This document shows positions 6,172 to 14,931 of a stretch of 17,280 bases of DNA, piece after piece. The DNA comes from Bacteroidales bacterium UBA3663 (GTDB taxonomy: Bacteria > Bacteroidota > Bacteroidia > Bacteroidales > UBA3663). The DNA is taken from contig DFJU01000060.1 in assembly GCA_002373755.1 (NCBI GenBank), positions 10,322 to 27,601 on the forward strand, in the 5' to 3' direction. The position numbers and the translations under genes are program-made. A model generated the notes under the pieces. That model searched no databases. It was not told the origin of the DNA and saw nothing but the letters and a program-made list of their open reading frames with translations. How positions within the stretch are numbered: the stretch's first letter is position 1; the number at the start of each line of letters is the position of its first letter.

Positions 6172-7728
6172 ATGAGGCAAACGAAGGCAAACAACGAGTT
6201 TGATCCCTTCCTGAACGAGTGCCAAACCTATGTTTGGGAATGGTATATCCCGGAGCACAAAGTGCGCTTCGGGATACCTTCGTTGAATAGCCTTTGGGAA
6301 AGCGACTACGACAGCAACATCAAGCTTTCCACCATGCTTGAGCGCGTCCATCCTGACGACATCGAGAAGATTTTCGTGCGACCCAATTCGCCGATTTATC
6401 GTAGCGACAAGATGTTTGAGGTCGATTTGCGGCTCAATGTGGCCGATGTGCTTGTGCCGGGCGGAAAGAGTTCAGGCGAGTACGAGTGGTTCGGCTTTCG
6501 TGGCAAGATTGTGCGACGCGACGATTCAGGCAAGCCTGTCTATCTGCGCGGCATCGCCATCAACATCAACCATCGCGTCAAGGTGCAGGCGAAATTCATC
6601 GCCACAAAAGAGCGTCAAATCCAGTCGCAACGGCAGCACAACAAGTATTGCATGGGAGTGATGCAGGAGTTCAACGCATTTCTGTCGAACGTCGCAAGCC
6701 GCGCCAACAGCCTCATCACTGACGACATCTCACGCGAAGAGCGTCTGATGATCATGAATCGGCTGAAGGAGCAGGGCACAAGGCTTATGGAACTCGTTGA
6801 CCGTGCGCAGCGTGTGGCCGGCGATGGCACATTGGACGAGAACATGCACTTGCAGACCATCCAGTTGTGGGAGCACATGGCCGAGTTGCAACAGGTGTAT
6901 GCCTTGCGCTATCCGGAGGGGAGAAAAGTCTATTTTTCCAATTTGTACGACAGCGTAGAGATGTCGGTCGATGTCAAGATGCTCGACATGTTGCTCGAAA
7001 ACGTCGTGCATTGCCAGATGCGGAGCACCCAGACCGGCTATTTGACACTCACGTATCAGGTGTTGGACGACGAACTGATCCAGTTCAGCGTGACCTGCAC
7101 CGAAAGTGTGGCGCAACTTGGCAACTTGGAGATGGTCTTGACCGATGGCGGAATGAGCCTCAGTTTGTGCCGCCTGTTGGCAAAGCGTCTGTTCGGCGAC
7201 GTCGAAGTGCGCCTCACCGACGACCGACGTCTGCACTACATCATCACCCTTCCGCTCAATGCCGCCCAGGCCGCATCGAAGACGTCGGCAATGTCCGATT
7301 CGGGAGCAGTCGATTCTTTCGACGACGATTTTTTGTCAGATGGTCAGGCACGAGCCGAGATGTCGCTCGACGAAAATGCAACGCCTGTCTCGGTGCTTGT
7401 CGGGTCGAACTCGACGATGTCGATATTCCGCCACCAGCATCTTTTCCGCGTAGAGGTGGCCGAGAGCACTGACGACGTGTTGTCCATCTGCGAGCAGAGC
7501 GATCCGGACATTGTCTTCATCGACTACAACCTGTCGGGCAAGATGCAGATCGACCAGACGATAGAACGAATGCACGCACTGCATCCCGAAACGCCGATTG
7601 TAGTCACCGCGCAATACGCTACGCGACCATTGCACCACCGTGTGCGGCAGGATGGAGCTCGCTATCTGCTCAGCAATCCGTTGTCGCTCCGCAAAGTCAA
7701 TTTGATGATCAACAAATATCTGAAATAA
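6172..7728 (+). CDS. Degenerate hybrid histidine-kinase-like protein (PAS, pseudo-kinase, pseudo-receiver)
   Basis: 518-residue soluble protein with no signal peptide or membrane segment. Residues about 10-135 form a PAS/PAC-type sensor domain (VWEWYIPEHKVRFG, VHPDD at 59-63, LRGIAININHRVK at 125-137). Residues 145-210 look like the dimerisation helices of a kinase, but the H-box is not recognisable. Residues 225-362 resemble the HATPase domain, with LLENVVHC (274-281) for the N-box and DGGMSLSLCRLLAKRLFGD (325-343) for the G2 region; the G1 DxGxG is absent. After an acidic linker, residues 406-518 form a receiver-like domain. D451 (VFIDYNLSG) and T479 are present, but the N-terminal acidic pair is VGSN and the K-P motif is SNP. 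It is probably a sensory scaffold, not an active kinase. It lies 84 bp after serA and 25 bp before the DUF1015 gene. Role unknown. Confidence 0.75.
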   Translation: MRQTKANNEFDPFLNECQTYVWEWYIPEHKVRFGIPSLNSLWESDYDSNIKLSTMLERVHPDDIEKIFVRPNSPIYRSDKMFEVDLRLNVADVLVPGGKSSGEYEWFGFRGKIVRRDDSGKPVYLRGIAININHRVKVQAKFIATKERQIQSQRQHNKYCMGVMQEFNAFLSNVASRANSLITDDISREERLMIMNRLKEQGTRLMELVDRAQRVAGDGTLDENMHLQTIQLWEHMAELQQVYALRYPEGRKVYFSNLYDSVEMSVDVKMLDMLLENVVHCQMRSTQTGYLTLTYQVLDDELIQFSVTCTESVAQLGNLEMVLTDGGMSLSLCRLLAKRLFGDVEVRLTDDRRLHYIITLPLNAAQAASKTSAMSDSGAVDSFDDDFLSDGQARAEMSLDENATPVSVLVGSNSTMSIFRHQHLFRVEVAESTDDVLSICEQSDPDIVFIDYNLSGKMQIDQTIERMHALHPETPIVVTAQYATRPLHHRVRQDGARYLLSNPLSLRKVNLMINKYLK

Positions 7729-7753
7729 CCCAAAAACCAACTAAAAAGAATAT

Positions 7754-8998
7754 ATGGCAAAAGTACGTCCATTCCGCGGACTTCGACCAAGTGCCGAGCT
7801 CGCTCCTGTAGTTTCTTCACGTCCATACGATGTCCTTTCGTCGCAGGAGGCATTCGACGAGTGCAAAGGCAACGAGAAGTCGCTCTATCATATCATCAAA
7901 CCGGAAATCAACTTCACGCCAATCTGCGACGAGCACGACCCAAAGGTCTATGATTCCGCCGTCGAGCAGTTCGCCAAGTTCCAGAAGAACGGCTGGCTGA
8001 AGCAGGATGCCAAGCCTTGCTACTACCTCTACAGCCAGACGATGGGTGAGCGCACTCAGTTCGGCCTTGTGGTTGCCGCCAATGTGCAGGACTACGTGAA
8101 CGGCGTCATCAAGAAGCACGAGTTGACCCGCGCCGACAAGGAGGAAGACCGCATGAAGCACGTCCGTTGCCTCAACGCCAACATGGAACCGGTCTTCTTC
8201 GCCTTCCCCGACAACGACGTGCTGGGCGAGGTGATTGCCAAGACCGCAGCCAAGCCATCGGTCGAGAAGTTCACGTCGGCCGAAGGTTTCGGTCATGAGT
8301 TCTGGGTCATCGACGATGATGCTCTGATTCAGAAGATTACCGACGCATTTGCTGCCATTCCATATCTTTATATTGCCGATGGTCACCATCGTACAGCTGC
8401 TGCTGCCCGCGTCGGCCTCGAAAAGGCACAGAACAACCCGAACCACACGGGCGACGAGGAGTACAATTTCTTCCTGGCCGTCTGCTTCCCGGCTTCGCAG
8501 CTCAAGATTATGGACTACAACCGCGTAGTGAAGGATCTGAACGGCCTCACCGACGAGCAGTTCCTTGCTGCATTGGCCGAGAATTTCGATGTCGAGAAGA
8601 AGGGCGCCGAGGAATATCGCCCGAACAAGCTGCACAACTTCAGCCTTTATTTGTCGGGCGAATGGTACAGCCTGACTGCAAAGGCCGGCACATACGACGA
8701 TAACGATCCGATCGGCGTACTCGATGTTTCGGTTTCGTCCAACTTGATTCTGGACAAGATTCTGGGCATCAAGGATTTGCGCCGTGACAAGCGCATCGAC
8801 TTCGTGGGCGGTCTGCGTGGCCTCGGCGAGTTGAAGCGTCGTGTTGACAGTGGCGAAATGAAGGTTGCATTGGCTCTGTATCCGGTTTCTATGGATCAGT
8901 TGATGGCCATCGCAGACAGCGGCAACATCATGCCACCAAAGACGACATGGTTTGAGCCGAAACTGCGTTCGGGGCTCATTGTTCACAAATTGGATTGA
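7754..8998 (+). CDS. DUF1015 family protein, associated with serine biosynthesis
   Basis: 414-residue cytosolic protein of the DUF1015 family. The family hallmarks are visible: the start KVRPFRGLRPSAELAPVVSS followed by RPYDVLS (23-29), YHIIKPEINF (45-54), KKHELTRADKEEDRMKH (120-136), and the conserved YIADGHHRTAAAAR (206-219). These genes are commonly found beside serA/serC in Bacteroidota and in other bacteria, which suggests a role linked to phosphoserine or serine metabolism, but I cannot state a reaction. It is 25 bp from the gene upstream and 10 bp from the gene downstream, consistent with one transcript. The length and both ends match the family. Confidence 0.9.
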   Translation: MAKVRPFRGLRPSAELAPVVSSRPYDVLSSQEAFDECKGNEKSLYHIIKPEINFTPICDEHDPKVYDSAVEQFAKFQKNGWLKQDAKPCYYLYSQTMGERTQFGLVVAANVQDYVNGVIKKHELTRADKEEDRMKHVRCLNANMEPVFFAFPDNDVLGEVIAKTAAKPSVEKFTSAEGFGHEFWVIDDDALIQKITDAFAAIPYLYIADGHHRTAAAARVGLEKAQNNPNHTGDEEYNFFLAVCFPASQLKIMDYNRVVKDLNGLTDEQFLAALAENFDVEKKGAEEYRPNKLHNFSLYLSGEWYSLTAKAGTYDDNDPIGVLDVSVSSNLILDKILGIKDLRRDKRIDFVGGLRGLGELKRRVDSGEMKVALALYPVSMDQLMAIADSGNIMPPKTTWFEPKLRSGLIVHKLD

Positions 8999-9008
8999 TG
9001 CTTGAAGG

Positions 9009-9599
9009 ATGGAAGAATTGCGCTGCATAATTCACTACGTGAGAGGGCTGTTCGCTCATGCTACGGAGACGTGGAAGGCGTTGGCTGAACCCGACGAACC
9101 TGCCGCCAATCTGGAGTACATGCAGCGCAACTTCTACTATCCGCTGCTTGGCGTCGGCACATTGCTTATTTTCATCTTGCATGGTAATGGCGTGATGCTT
9201 AATTCGCCGTTGAAGAGCGACGATCCGTTCAGCCTTGAATTCGCGTTGCGTGGTTCGGTGGCCTTCGCGTTGAGCTATTTCGCAGGTCCTCGTCTGGCTA
9301 CGTTGATTATCGGCTTTTTTTGCAACAGATTGGCAGCCATGCAGTTGGATAGGCGGAAATTGGAGGTCTTCGTGTCGTACAACATGGGATTGCTCATCGT
9401 GTTCGACATGATTTGTGCCTTCTTGCCGAATCTGACATTTCTGACTTTGATGTCGGTGTATGTGCTCTATGTCGCATTCGAAGGTATCGACAACTTCATG
9501 CAGATCAGTCGGATGAGAGGTGTGCTTGCGGTGGTATCGTGCGTTTCGATTTACGTTGCGCCGCACATCATCATCTCGGTTTTCAGGTTGTTCAGGTGA
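9009..9599 (+). CDS. Polytopic membrane protein, Yip1-like
   Basis: 196-residue integral membrane protein. An N-terminal soluble stretch contains ALAEPDEPAAN, then about five hydrophobic segments follow: near 43-60, 80-104 (possibly with a re-entrant end), 122-140, 142-160 and 169-193. The N-terminal 'W..LAEPDEP' and the spacing of the segments resemble Yip1-domain proteins of Bacteroidota, which have no settled function; the assignment is by overall pattern only. It begins 10 bp after the DUF1015 gene and ends 33 bp before smpB, so it probably shares their transcript. It is not an obvious transporter or enzyme. Confidence 0.65.
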   Translation: MEELRCIIHYVRGLFAHATETWKALAEPDEPAANLEYMQRNFYYPLLGVGTLLIFILHGNGVMLNSPLKSDDPFSLEFALRGSVAFALSYFAGPRLATLIIGFFCNRLAAMQLDRRKLEVFVSYNMGLLIVFDMICAFLPNLTFLTLMSVYVLYVAFEGIDNFMQISRMRGVLAVVSCVSIYVAPHIIISVFRLFR

Positions 9600-9632
9600 G
9601 CCGCGCCAATTGCTATAAATTGAATATTAGAA

Positions 9633-10118
9633 ATGAGTAAGCAAGCAAAGAAAAATTCTGCCAATGTGGTCAATATCCGCAACAAAAGGGCGACGTTCGA
9701 CTATGAGGTGCTCGACACCTACACGGCCGGACTGGTGCTTACGGGCACCGAAGTCAAGTCGTTGCGCGACGGCAAGGCGGGTCTGACCGACACCTTCTGT
9801 CTGATTGACAAGGGCGAGCTCTGGCTGAAAAATGCCTACATTGCGGAGTATTTCTATGGCACATACAACAACCACAACAGCCATCGCGACCGCAAACTGC
9901 TGCTCACACGCAAGGAGCTTCGCAATCTGGCCAACGACAGCAAGGAACCAGGTCTGACGATAGTGCCGTTGAGACTCTATTTCAACGAAAAGGGACTTGC
10001 AAAAATCGACATCGCGCTCTGCAAGGGCAAGAAGCAATATGACAAGCGCGACAGCATCCGTGAGCAGGAATCGCGTCGAGAATTGGATCGTGCAAAAAAG
10101 GATTTCGGAAAGTATTGA
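9633..10118 (+). CDS. smpB: SsrA-binding protein SmpB
   Basis: RNA-binding partner of tmRNA in trans-translation, the system that rescues stalled ribosomes. It has 161 residues, which is normal. Landmarks: [35 protein letters not shown] (the N-terminal half of the OB-like fold, residues 14-48), the NAYIAEY strand, HRDRKLLL, and the basic C-terminal tail [13 protein letters not shown] (132-144), which folds into a helix in the ribosomal mRNA channel. The stop codon TGA overlaps the recR start ATG by one base (TGATG), pointing to translational coupling. No tmRNA gene was recognised in this window. Confidence 0.97.
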   Translation: MSKQAKKNSANVVNIRNKRATFDYEVLDTYTAGLVLTGTEVKSLRDGKAGLTDTFCLIDKGELWLKNAYIAEYFYGTYNNHNSHRDRKLLLTRKELRNLANDSKEPGLTIVPLRLYFNEKGLAKIDIALCKGKKQYDKRDSIREQESRRELDRAKKDFGKY

Positions 10119-10759
10119 TGGAATATCCAAGCCAACTGCTGACCAATGCGGTCGATGAATTTGCCAAGTTGCCCGGTGTCGGGCGCAAGACGGCATTGCG
10201 GCTTGTGTTGCACTTGTTGCGGCAGGAGCCGGCTCGAGCCTTGCAGTTGGGCGAAAGTCTGATCCGCCTGCGCAACGAGGTCCATTATTGCCGTGTGTGC
10301 CACAACATCAGCGACAGCGAAGTGTGCAGCATCTGCTCCAATCCGCAGCGCGATTCCGGCATCCTCTGCGTCGTGGAAAACGTCAAGGAGGTGATGATTG
10401 TGGAGGCTACGCGACAATTCGGCGGGTTGTACCACGTGCTTGGTGGCCTGATTTCGCCGATGGACGGTGTCGGACCTCAGCAGTTGCAGATTGACAGCCT
10501 TGTGGAGCGCATCCGAGCCGCAAAACCGACATCGACGCCTGTGCGCGAAGTAATTCTGGCACTGTCAACCACGATGGAGGGCGACACGACGAACTTCTAC
10601 ATTTTCAGGAAGTTGGCCGAGTTTCCGGACTTGCGCATCACGACATTGGCGCGCGGCGTGGCGGTCGGCGACGAATTGGAATACGCCGACGAGATAACGC
10701 TCGGGAAGTCTATCCTCAACCGCACACTATTTACCGATAGTTTTGCCAAACAACCGTAA
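10118..10759 (+). CDS. recR: Recombination protein RecR
   Basis: Part of the RecFOR pathway that loads RecA on gapped DNA. It has 213 residues, slightly over the usual 200. The order is helix-hairpin-helix [15 protein letters not shown] (15-29), a four-cysteine zinc finger (C58, C61, C70, C73) and a TOPRIM domain with [14 protein letters not shown] (83-96), then the C-terminal [21 protein letters not shown]. The ATG at 10118 overlaps the smpB stop by one base and is chosen over the TTG just before it (10115), since the overlap is a normal coupling arrangement and MEYPSQLL is the usual start. The next gene follows after 3 bp. Confidence 0.97.
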   Translation: MEYPSQLLTNAVDEFAKLPGVGRKTALRLVLHLLRQEPARALQLGESLIRLRNEVHYCRVCHNISDSEVCSICSNPQRDSGILCVVENVKEVMIVEATRQFGGLYHVLGGLISPMDGVGPQQLQIDSLVERIRAAKPTSTPVREVILALSTTMEGDTTNFYIFRKLAEFPDLRITTLARGVAVGDELEYADEITLGKSILNRTLFTDSFAKQP

Positions 10760-10762
10760 AAT

Positions 10763-11842
10763 ATGATGAAACGACATATCGCATTTTTCGCCCTCGGGCT
10801 GATGATTGCCACGTTGTCCGCACAACAAGTTACGCGCGTTCACGTTGGCGACAACCAGAACTACGGCATTACATACAGCTTGCCGGCCACATTGGTTCGT
10901 GTTACGGCCGATGCCACTTGCACCACAGTCCGCGCCGGAATTTATGCGCCGTATGCCGAGAAGTACCTTGGCGTGAAGGATGCACCGATGGAGGATATGG
11001 TGACGTGGACCATCACATCGGTTGACATAAAAGCCGAATCGGAGGCCGATACTACGCGAACTTTTCACGTGAATTTCGGCGAAAAAGTCGTCGCTCCCAC
11101 GTTCTATCTCGCTCCGGGCGGCGTGTTGGCAGGCATCAACCGCGAGCCGGAAGCCATCGGACATAAATGCGAAAAAGTCGTTATGGCCAATGCCGACACA
11201 CCAGCCGTCCATGCCGTTGACGTGATGAACGAGGAGTTGCTGAAGGCCGGTTCGAAGTCGAAGCAGGCAGAAATTGCCGCTCGACAGATTTTTCGCATAC
11301 GTGAGAGCCGCCTCAACATCCTGACGGGCGACGTTGACAATTTGCCGGCCGATGGAGCATCGTTCCAGCTCGTGCTCGAAAATTTGGCCGCACAGGAGGC
11401 CGCCTATATGGAGCTCTTCACGGGAACATCATCGACCACAGCAGTGCATCGCGACTTCGTCTATCGCCCCACGGCCGAGGGCAACGACGTCTTGTTCCGC
11501 TTCTCGCGCCATTTCGGTTTCGTTGCGGCCGATGACCTTTCGGGCGAACCCTATCGCATCGGTGTGACGGTGACCGACGACAAACGCAATGTGCCGGTGC
11601 TTACCGATGCCAAAGGCAAGGCCAAGCCACAGGCATCTGGAGTGGCCTATATCGTTCCGGGACGTGCCCAGGTGACCGTTTCGCACAAAGGAAATCGCGT
11701 AGCGCAAGGTGAATGGGCGATGCCGCAGTTCGGTCATGTAGAATATCTGTTGCCCACACAATTCACCGACAAGAAGAAGCCGGCGTCGGCATTGTTCGAC
11801 CCATTGACCGGCGCATTGCAATTGTTTCAAACTGAAAATTGA
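10763..11842 (+). CDS. DUF4831 family exported protein
   Basis: 359-residue protein of a family known essentially from Bacteroidota. It starts with a signal peptide: MMKR, a hydrophobic core IAFFALGLMIATLS, and likely cleavage before QQVTRV. The mature part is mostly beta-strand-like with no lipobox, so it should sit in the periplasm or at the outer membrane. Stretches typical of the family are GITYSLPATLVRVTADATCT (near 34-53), the GIYAPYAEKYLG segment, and a middle region around RIRESRLNILTGDVDNLPADG (181-201). The reaction or partner is unknown. It starts 3 bp after recR, and its last codons overlap an alternative TTG of the next gene, so it is probably co-transcribed with the surrounding run. 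Confidence 0.85.
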   Translation: MMKRHIAFFALGLMIATLSAQQVTRVHVGDNQNYGITYSLPATLVRVTADATCTTVRAGIYAPYAEKYLGVKDAPMEDMVTWTITSVDIKAESEADTTRTFHVNFGEKVVAPTFYLAPGGVLAGINREPEAIGHKCEKVVMANADTPAVHAVDVMNEELLKAGSKSKQAEIAARQIFRIRESRLNILTGDVDNLPADGASFQLVLENLAAQEAAYMELFTGTSSTTAVHRDFVYRPTAEGNDVLFRFSRHFGFVAADDLSGEPYRIGVTVTDDKRNVPVLTDAKGKAKPQASGVAYIVPGRAQVTVSHKGNRVAQGEWAMPQFGHVEYLLPTQFTDKKKPASALFDPLTGALQLFQTEN

Positions 11843-11853
11843 AATCGTTTCGC

Positions 11854-13515
11854 ATGAAGAAGACATTATATCCGCTCATCGTCGCATTGAGTCTCGCCAT
11901 CTTTCTGTTAGTGGGCATAATGATCGGCGAACGACGTGCCTCGGCCTACAGCGGGCTTGAATATGTGCCACAGTCGGACGCATTTGGCGAGACTGAAGGC
12001 GGCATCTCGTCGAGCGAGGCATCGACCAAATTGACGTATCTGTTCGACCTTTTGCGCGACCGCTACGTGGATTCGCTCGACCTGAAGGGCCTTGTCGAGG
12101 ATGCCATTCCGGTGTTGGTCGAGGAACTTGACCCGCACAGCAACTACATCCCGGCCAGCGACCTTGAAGAGGTGAACGAGCAGCTCGACGGCTCATTTTC
12201 GGGCATCGGCGTGCAGTTCAACATCCAGCAGGACACCGTTATGGTCATTCAGGTCATCGCCGGAGGTCCGTCGGAAAAGGCTGGCGTGATGGCGGGCGAC
12301 CGCATCGTCACGGTCGATGATTCAACCTTCTGCGGCAAGGGCATCTCCAACGACCGTGTGCTCAAGACCTTGCGTGGCCCGAAAGGCTCGAAAGTGAAGC
12401 TGGGCATCCGTCGAGCATCGGCCGACGAATTGCTTGAATTTGAGTTCGAGCGCGGCGACATTCCGGTCAAGAGCGTCGTGGCAAACTATCTGGTTGACAG
12501 CATCGGCTATATCCGCATCGACAATTTCGGCCGCAACACCTATCAGGAGTTTTTCACATCGCTGCTCACTCTGCGCAGCCGTGGGGCAAAAGGCTTCCTC
12601 ATCGACTTGCGCGGCAACGGCGGCGGCTATCTTGAGGTCTGCATCGCTATGGTCAACGAATTCCTGCCGAAAGGCTCGCTCATCGTCTATACCGAGGGTC
12701 GCAGCCAGCAGCGTCAGGACGTCTATGCCGATGGTCGGGGCAACTTCCAGCAGCTTCCAGTTGTGGTCATGATCGACGATTGGTCGGCATCGGCATCGGA
12801 AATCTTCTCAGGCGCCATGCAGGACAACGACCGCGCGACAATCGTCGGCCGCCGCTCATTCGGCAAGGGTCTTGTGCAGCAGCAATATGAGTTGAACGAT
12901 GGTTCGGCATTGCGCCTCACGGTTGCCCGCTATTACACGCCATCGGGCCGCTGTATTCAGAAACCGTACGAGATGGGCGAGCGCGAGAAATACTTGATGG
13001 ACGTCGTCGAACGCTACAATCATGGCGAGTTCTACAATCAGGACAGCATCCATCTGGCCGATTCGTTGCGCTACGAGACCGTCGGCGGACGTGCCGTCTA
13101 TGCAGGCGGCGGCATCATGCCGGACATCTTCGTGCCGGGCGATACCAGCTACGTGACTCCGTACTACAACCGGTGCGTCAACAGCGGCGTGATCTATTCG
13201 TTCGCCTTCCAGTACAGCGACCGCCATCGCGACGAATTGGGCCACTTCAAGTCGTTCGACGAGATGGAACAGTACCTGCGCAAGCGTCAGCTGCTCAGCA
13301 AGTTCGTCGAATATGCAAATCCGAAAGTCAAGGCCGATGCCCGTTCGTTGGCACGCAGCGGCCGCGAGATAGAGTGCCTCATCATGGCCTATGTGATGCG
13401 TCAGAGCGGCTACGAGGACTATTTCTATCAGATGTTCAACAGCAACGACAAGACCTATCTGCGCGGACTCCAGGTGATTCGCGACGGTCAGGCTTGGCCG
13501 AAAATCAATCCATAA
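11854..13515 (+). CDS. ctpA: S41 family C-terminal processing peptidase
   Basis: Serine protease that trims or degrades proteins in the periplasm, tail-specific by family. It has 553 residues from the ATG at 11854 (an in-frame TTG at 11839 is less likely). A hydrophobic segment at about 7-24 anchors or exports it. The N-terminal helical part holds LDPHSNYIP (92-100). A PDZ domain spans about 110-190 (GSFSGIGVQF, then GGPSEKAGVMAGDRI). The protease core has GYIRIDNF, the LIDLRGNGGGYL strand (249-260), SASASEIFSGAMQD with catalytic S313, and SFGKGLVQ with the general-base K338; the 25-residue spacing between Ser and Lys matches E. coli Prc. A C-terminal domain of about 170 residues follows. The gap to the next gene is 12 bp. 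Confidence 0.94.
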   Translation: MKKTLYPLIVALSLAIFLLVGIMIGERRASAYSGLEYVPQSDAFGETEGGISSSEASTKLTYLFDLLRDRYVDSLDLKGLVEDAIPVLVEELDPHSNYIPASDLEEVNEQLDGSFSGIGVQFNIQQDTVMVIQVIAGGPSEKAGVMAGDRIVTVDDSTFCGKGISNDRVLKTLRGPKGSKVKLGIRRASADELLEFEFERGDIPVKSVVANYLVDSIGYIRIDNFGRNTYQEFFTSLLTLRSRGAKGFLIDLRGNGGGYLEVCIAMVNEFLPKGSLIVYTEGRSQQRQDVYADGRGNFQQLPVVVMIDDWSASASEIFSGAMQDNDRATIVGRRSFGKGLVQQQYELNDGSALRLTVARYYTPSGRCIQKPYEMGEREKYLMDVVERYNHGEFYNQDSIHLADSLRYETVGGRAVYAGGGIMPDIFVPGDTSYVTPYYNRCVNSGVIYSFAFQYSDRHRDELGHFKSFDEMEQYLRKRQLLSKFVEYANPKVKADARSLARSGREIECLIMAYVMRQSGYEDYFYQMFNSNDKTYLRGLQVIRDGQAWPKINP

Positions 13516-13527
13516 AACGCAACGAAT

Positions 13528-13974
13528 ATGCCAAAGCAGGAACAACTCGACAGCCGCTACTTGCGCATGGCCCGCATCTGGGCCGAAAACAGCTATTGCA
13601 AGCGTCGTCAGGTCGGTGCATTGTTGGTAAAGAACAACATGATTATCTCCGACGGCTACAACGGAACCCCGACAGGTTTTGAAAACGACTGCGAGACGCC
13701 GGAGAATACCTCAAAGCCGTATGTGCTCCATGCCGAGGCCAATGCCATCTCGAAGGTGGCAAAGTCGCACAACAGCAGCGACGGCTCGACGCTCTACGTG
13801 ACCGCATCGCCCTGCATCGAATGTGCCAAGCTCATCATTCAGTCGGGCATCAAGCGCGTGGTCTATGGCGAAGAATACCGCATCACCGACGGCCTTGACC
13901 TGTTGCGCCGCGCAGGCATCGAGTTGGTCTATCTGCCCAATGTCGCATCAAAAGAAAAGCAGAACAATAAATGA
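13528..13974 (+). CDS. dCMP deaminase / ComEB family zinc deaminase
   Basis: 148-residue cytidine/deoxycytidylate deaminase fold protein. Zinc and catalytic residues are all present: HAE at 68-70 (H68 ligand, E70 proton shuttle) and SPCIEC at 94-99 (C96 and C99 ligands). NGTPTGFENDCE (45-56) matches the dCMP deaminase subgroup. The likely reaction is dCMP to dUMP, feeding thymidylate synthesis. The next gene, folD, supplies one-carbon folates, which thymidylate synthase also needs, so the pair makes metabolic sense. Spacing is 12 bp upstream and 27 bp downstream. Proteins of this family are also called ComEB because of the B. subtilis competence locus; no competence role is implied here. Confidence 0.92.
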   Translation: MPKQEQLDSRYLRMARIWAENSYCKRRQVGALLVKNNMIISDGYNGTPTGFENDCETPENTSKPYVLHAEANAISKVAKSHNSSDGSTLYVTASPCIECAKLIIQSGIKRVVYGEEYRITDGLDLLRRAGIELVYLPNVASKEKQNNK

Positions 13975-14001
13975 ATTGAAATCAATAATTATCAAGGTAA
14001 T

Positions 14002-14880
14002 ATGACATTGATCGATGGAAAGGCAACAGCTGCTGCCATCAAACAGGAAATTGCAGCCGAAGTCCAGCAAATGATTGCAGCTGGAAAACGAGCTCCGCAT
14101 CTGGCCGCCATTTTGGTGGGCCACGACGGCGGCAGCGAAACTTACGTAGCGGCCAAAGTGAAGGCTTGCGAGGAGTGCGGATTTACCTCCACATTGCTCC
14201 GCTTCGAGGCCGACATCACCGAGGCACAGCTCTTGGCCGAGGTTGACAAATTGAACAAGAATCCCGAGGTCGATGGTTTCATCGTGCAGCTCCCGTTGCC
14301 AAAGCACATCGACAGTCAGAAAGTCATCGAGGCAATCGACTACCGCAAGGACGTTGACGGTTTCCATCCGGTCAACGTCGGCCGACTCTCAATCGGTTTG
14401 CCGTGCTTCGTCAGCGCAACGCCGATGGGCATCATGGATTTGCTCGACCGCTATCACATCGAGACCAAAGGCAAGCACTGCGTCGTCTTGGGTCGCTCGA
14501 ACATCGTCGGCAAGCCGGTCGCCACGCTCATGATGCAGAAGGCCAATCCGGGCAATGCTACGGTCACCGTCTGCCACAGCGCATCGGAGAACCTGAAGCA
14601 GATCTGCGCATCGGCCGACATTCTCATTGCAGCCATCGGATCGCCGGAATTCGTCACGGCCGATATGGTGAAGGAGGGCGCTACGGTGATTGACGTCGGC
14701 ACTACGCGAGTTCCGGATGCCTCAAAGAAGAGTGGATTCAAGTTGAAGGGCGATGTCAAGTTCGACGAGGTGGCTCCGAAGTGCTCGTTCATCACTCCAG
14801 TGCCAGGCGGTGTCGGCCCAATGACCATTTGCAGCCTTATGAAGAACACCTTGAAGGCAGGAAAGGGCATCGACTGGTAA
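14002..14880 (+). CDS. folD: Bifunctional methylenetetrahydrofolate dehydrogenase / methenyl-THF cyclohydrolase
   Basis: NADP-dependent enzyme that interconverts 5,10-methylene-, methenyl- and 10-formyl-THF in the cytosol. It has 292 residues, a normal length. Signatures: [18 protein letters not shown] (43-60), with catalytic Y48 and K52; [12 protein letters not shown] (91-102); [14 protein letters not shown] (116-129); the nucleotide-binding [13 protein letters not shown] (161-173); and [10 protein letters not shown] (266-275). The serine made by serC/serA and the one-carbon units handled here are linked through serine hydroxymethyltransferase, which is not in the window. It is the last gene of the tight plus-strand run; 51 bp of AT-rich DNA separates it from the lipoprotein gene. 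Confidence 0.97.
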   Translation: MTLIDGKATAAAIKQEIAAEVQQMIAAGKRAPHLAAILVGHDGGSETYVAAKVKACEECGFTSTLLRFEADITEAQLLAEVDKLNKNPEVDGFIVQLPLPKHIDSQKVIEAIDYRKDVDGFHPVNVGRLSIGLPCFVSATPMGIMDLLDRYHIETKGKHCVVLGRSNIVGKPVATLMMQKANPGNATVTVCHSASENLKQICASADILIAAIGSPEFVTADMVKEGATVIDVGTTRVPDASKKSGFKLKGDVKFDEVAPKCSFITPVPGGVGPMTICSLMKNTLKAGKGIDW

Positions 14881-14931
14881 ATGCAAAACAATCAAATATA
14901 ACCCAAAATAAACACAAAAAACTAAAGTCAC

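Noticed and set aside
6165..6203. 12-codon ORF overlapping the start of the kinase-like gene as a leader peptide
   Set aside because: It has no run of a regulatory amino acid and no attenuator stem after it; an ORF of this size is expected by chance.
7817..9028. 403-codon minus-strand open frame
   Set aside because: Exact shadow of the DUF1015 gene on the other strand; the DUF1015 frame carries all the conserved motifs.
12856..13545. 229-codon minus-strand open frame
   Set aside because: Antisense to the C-terminal half of the S41 protease; no motif, no start signal.
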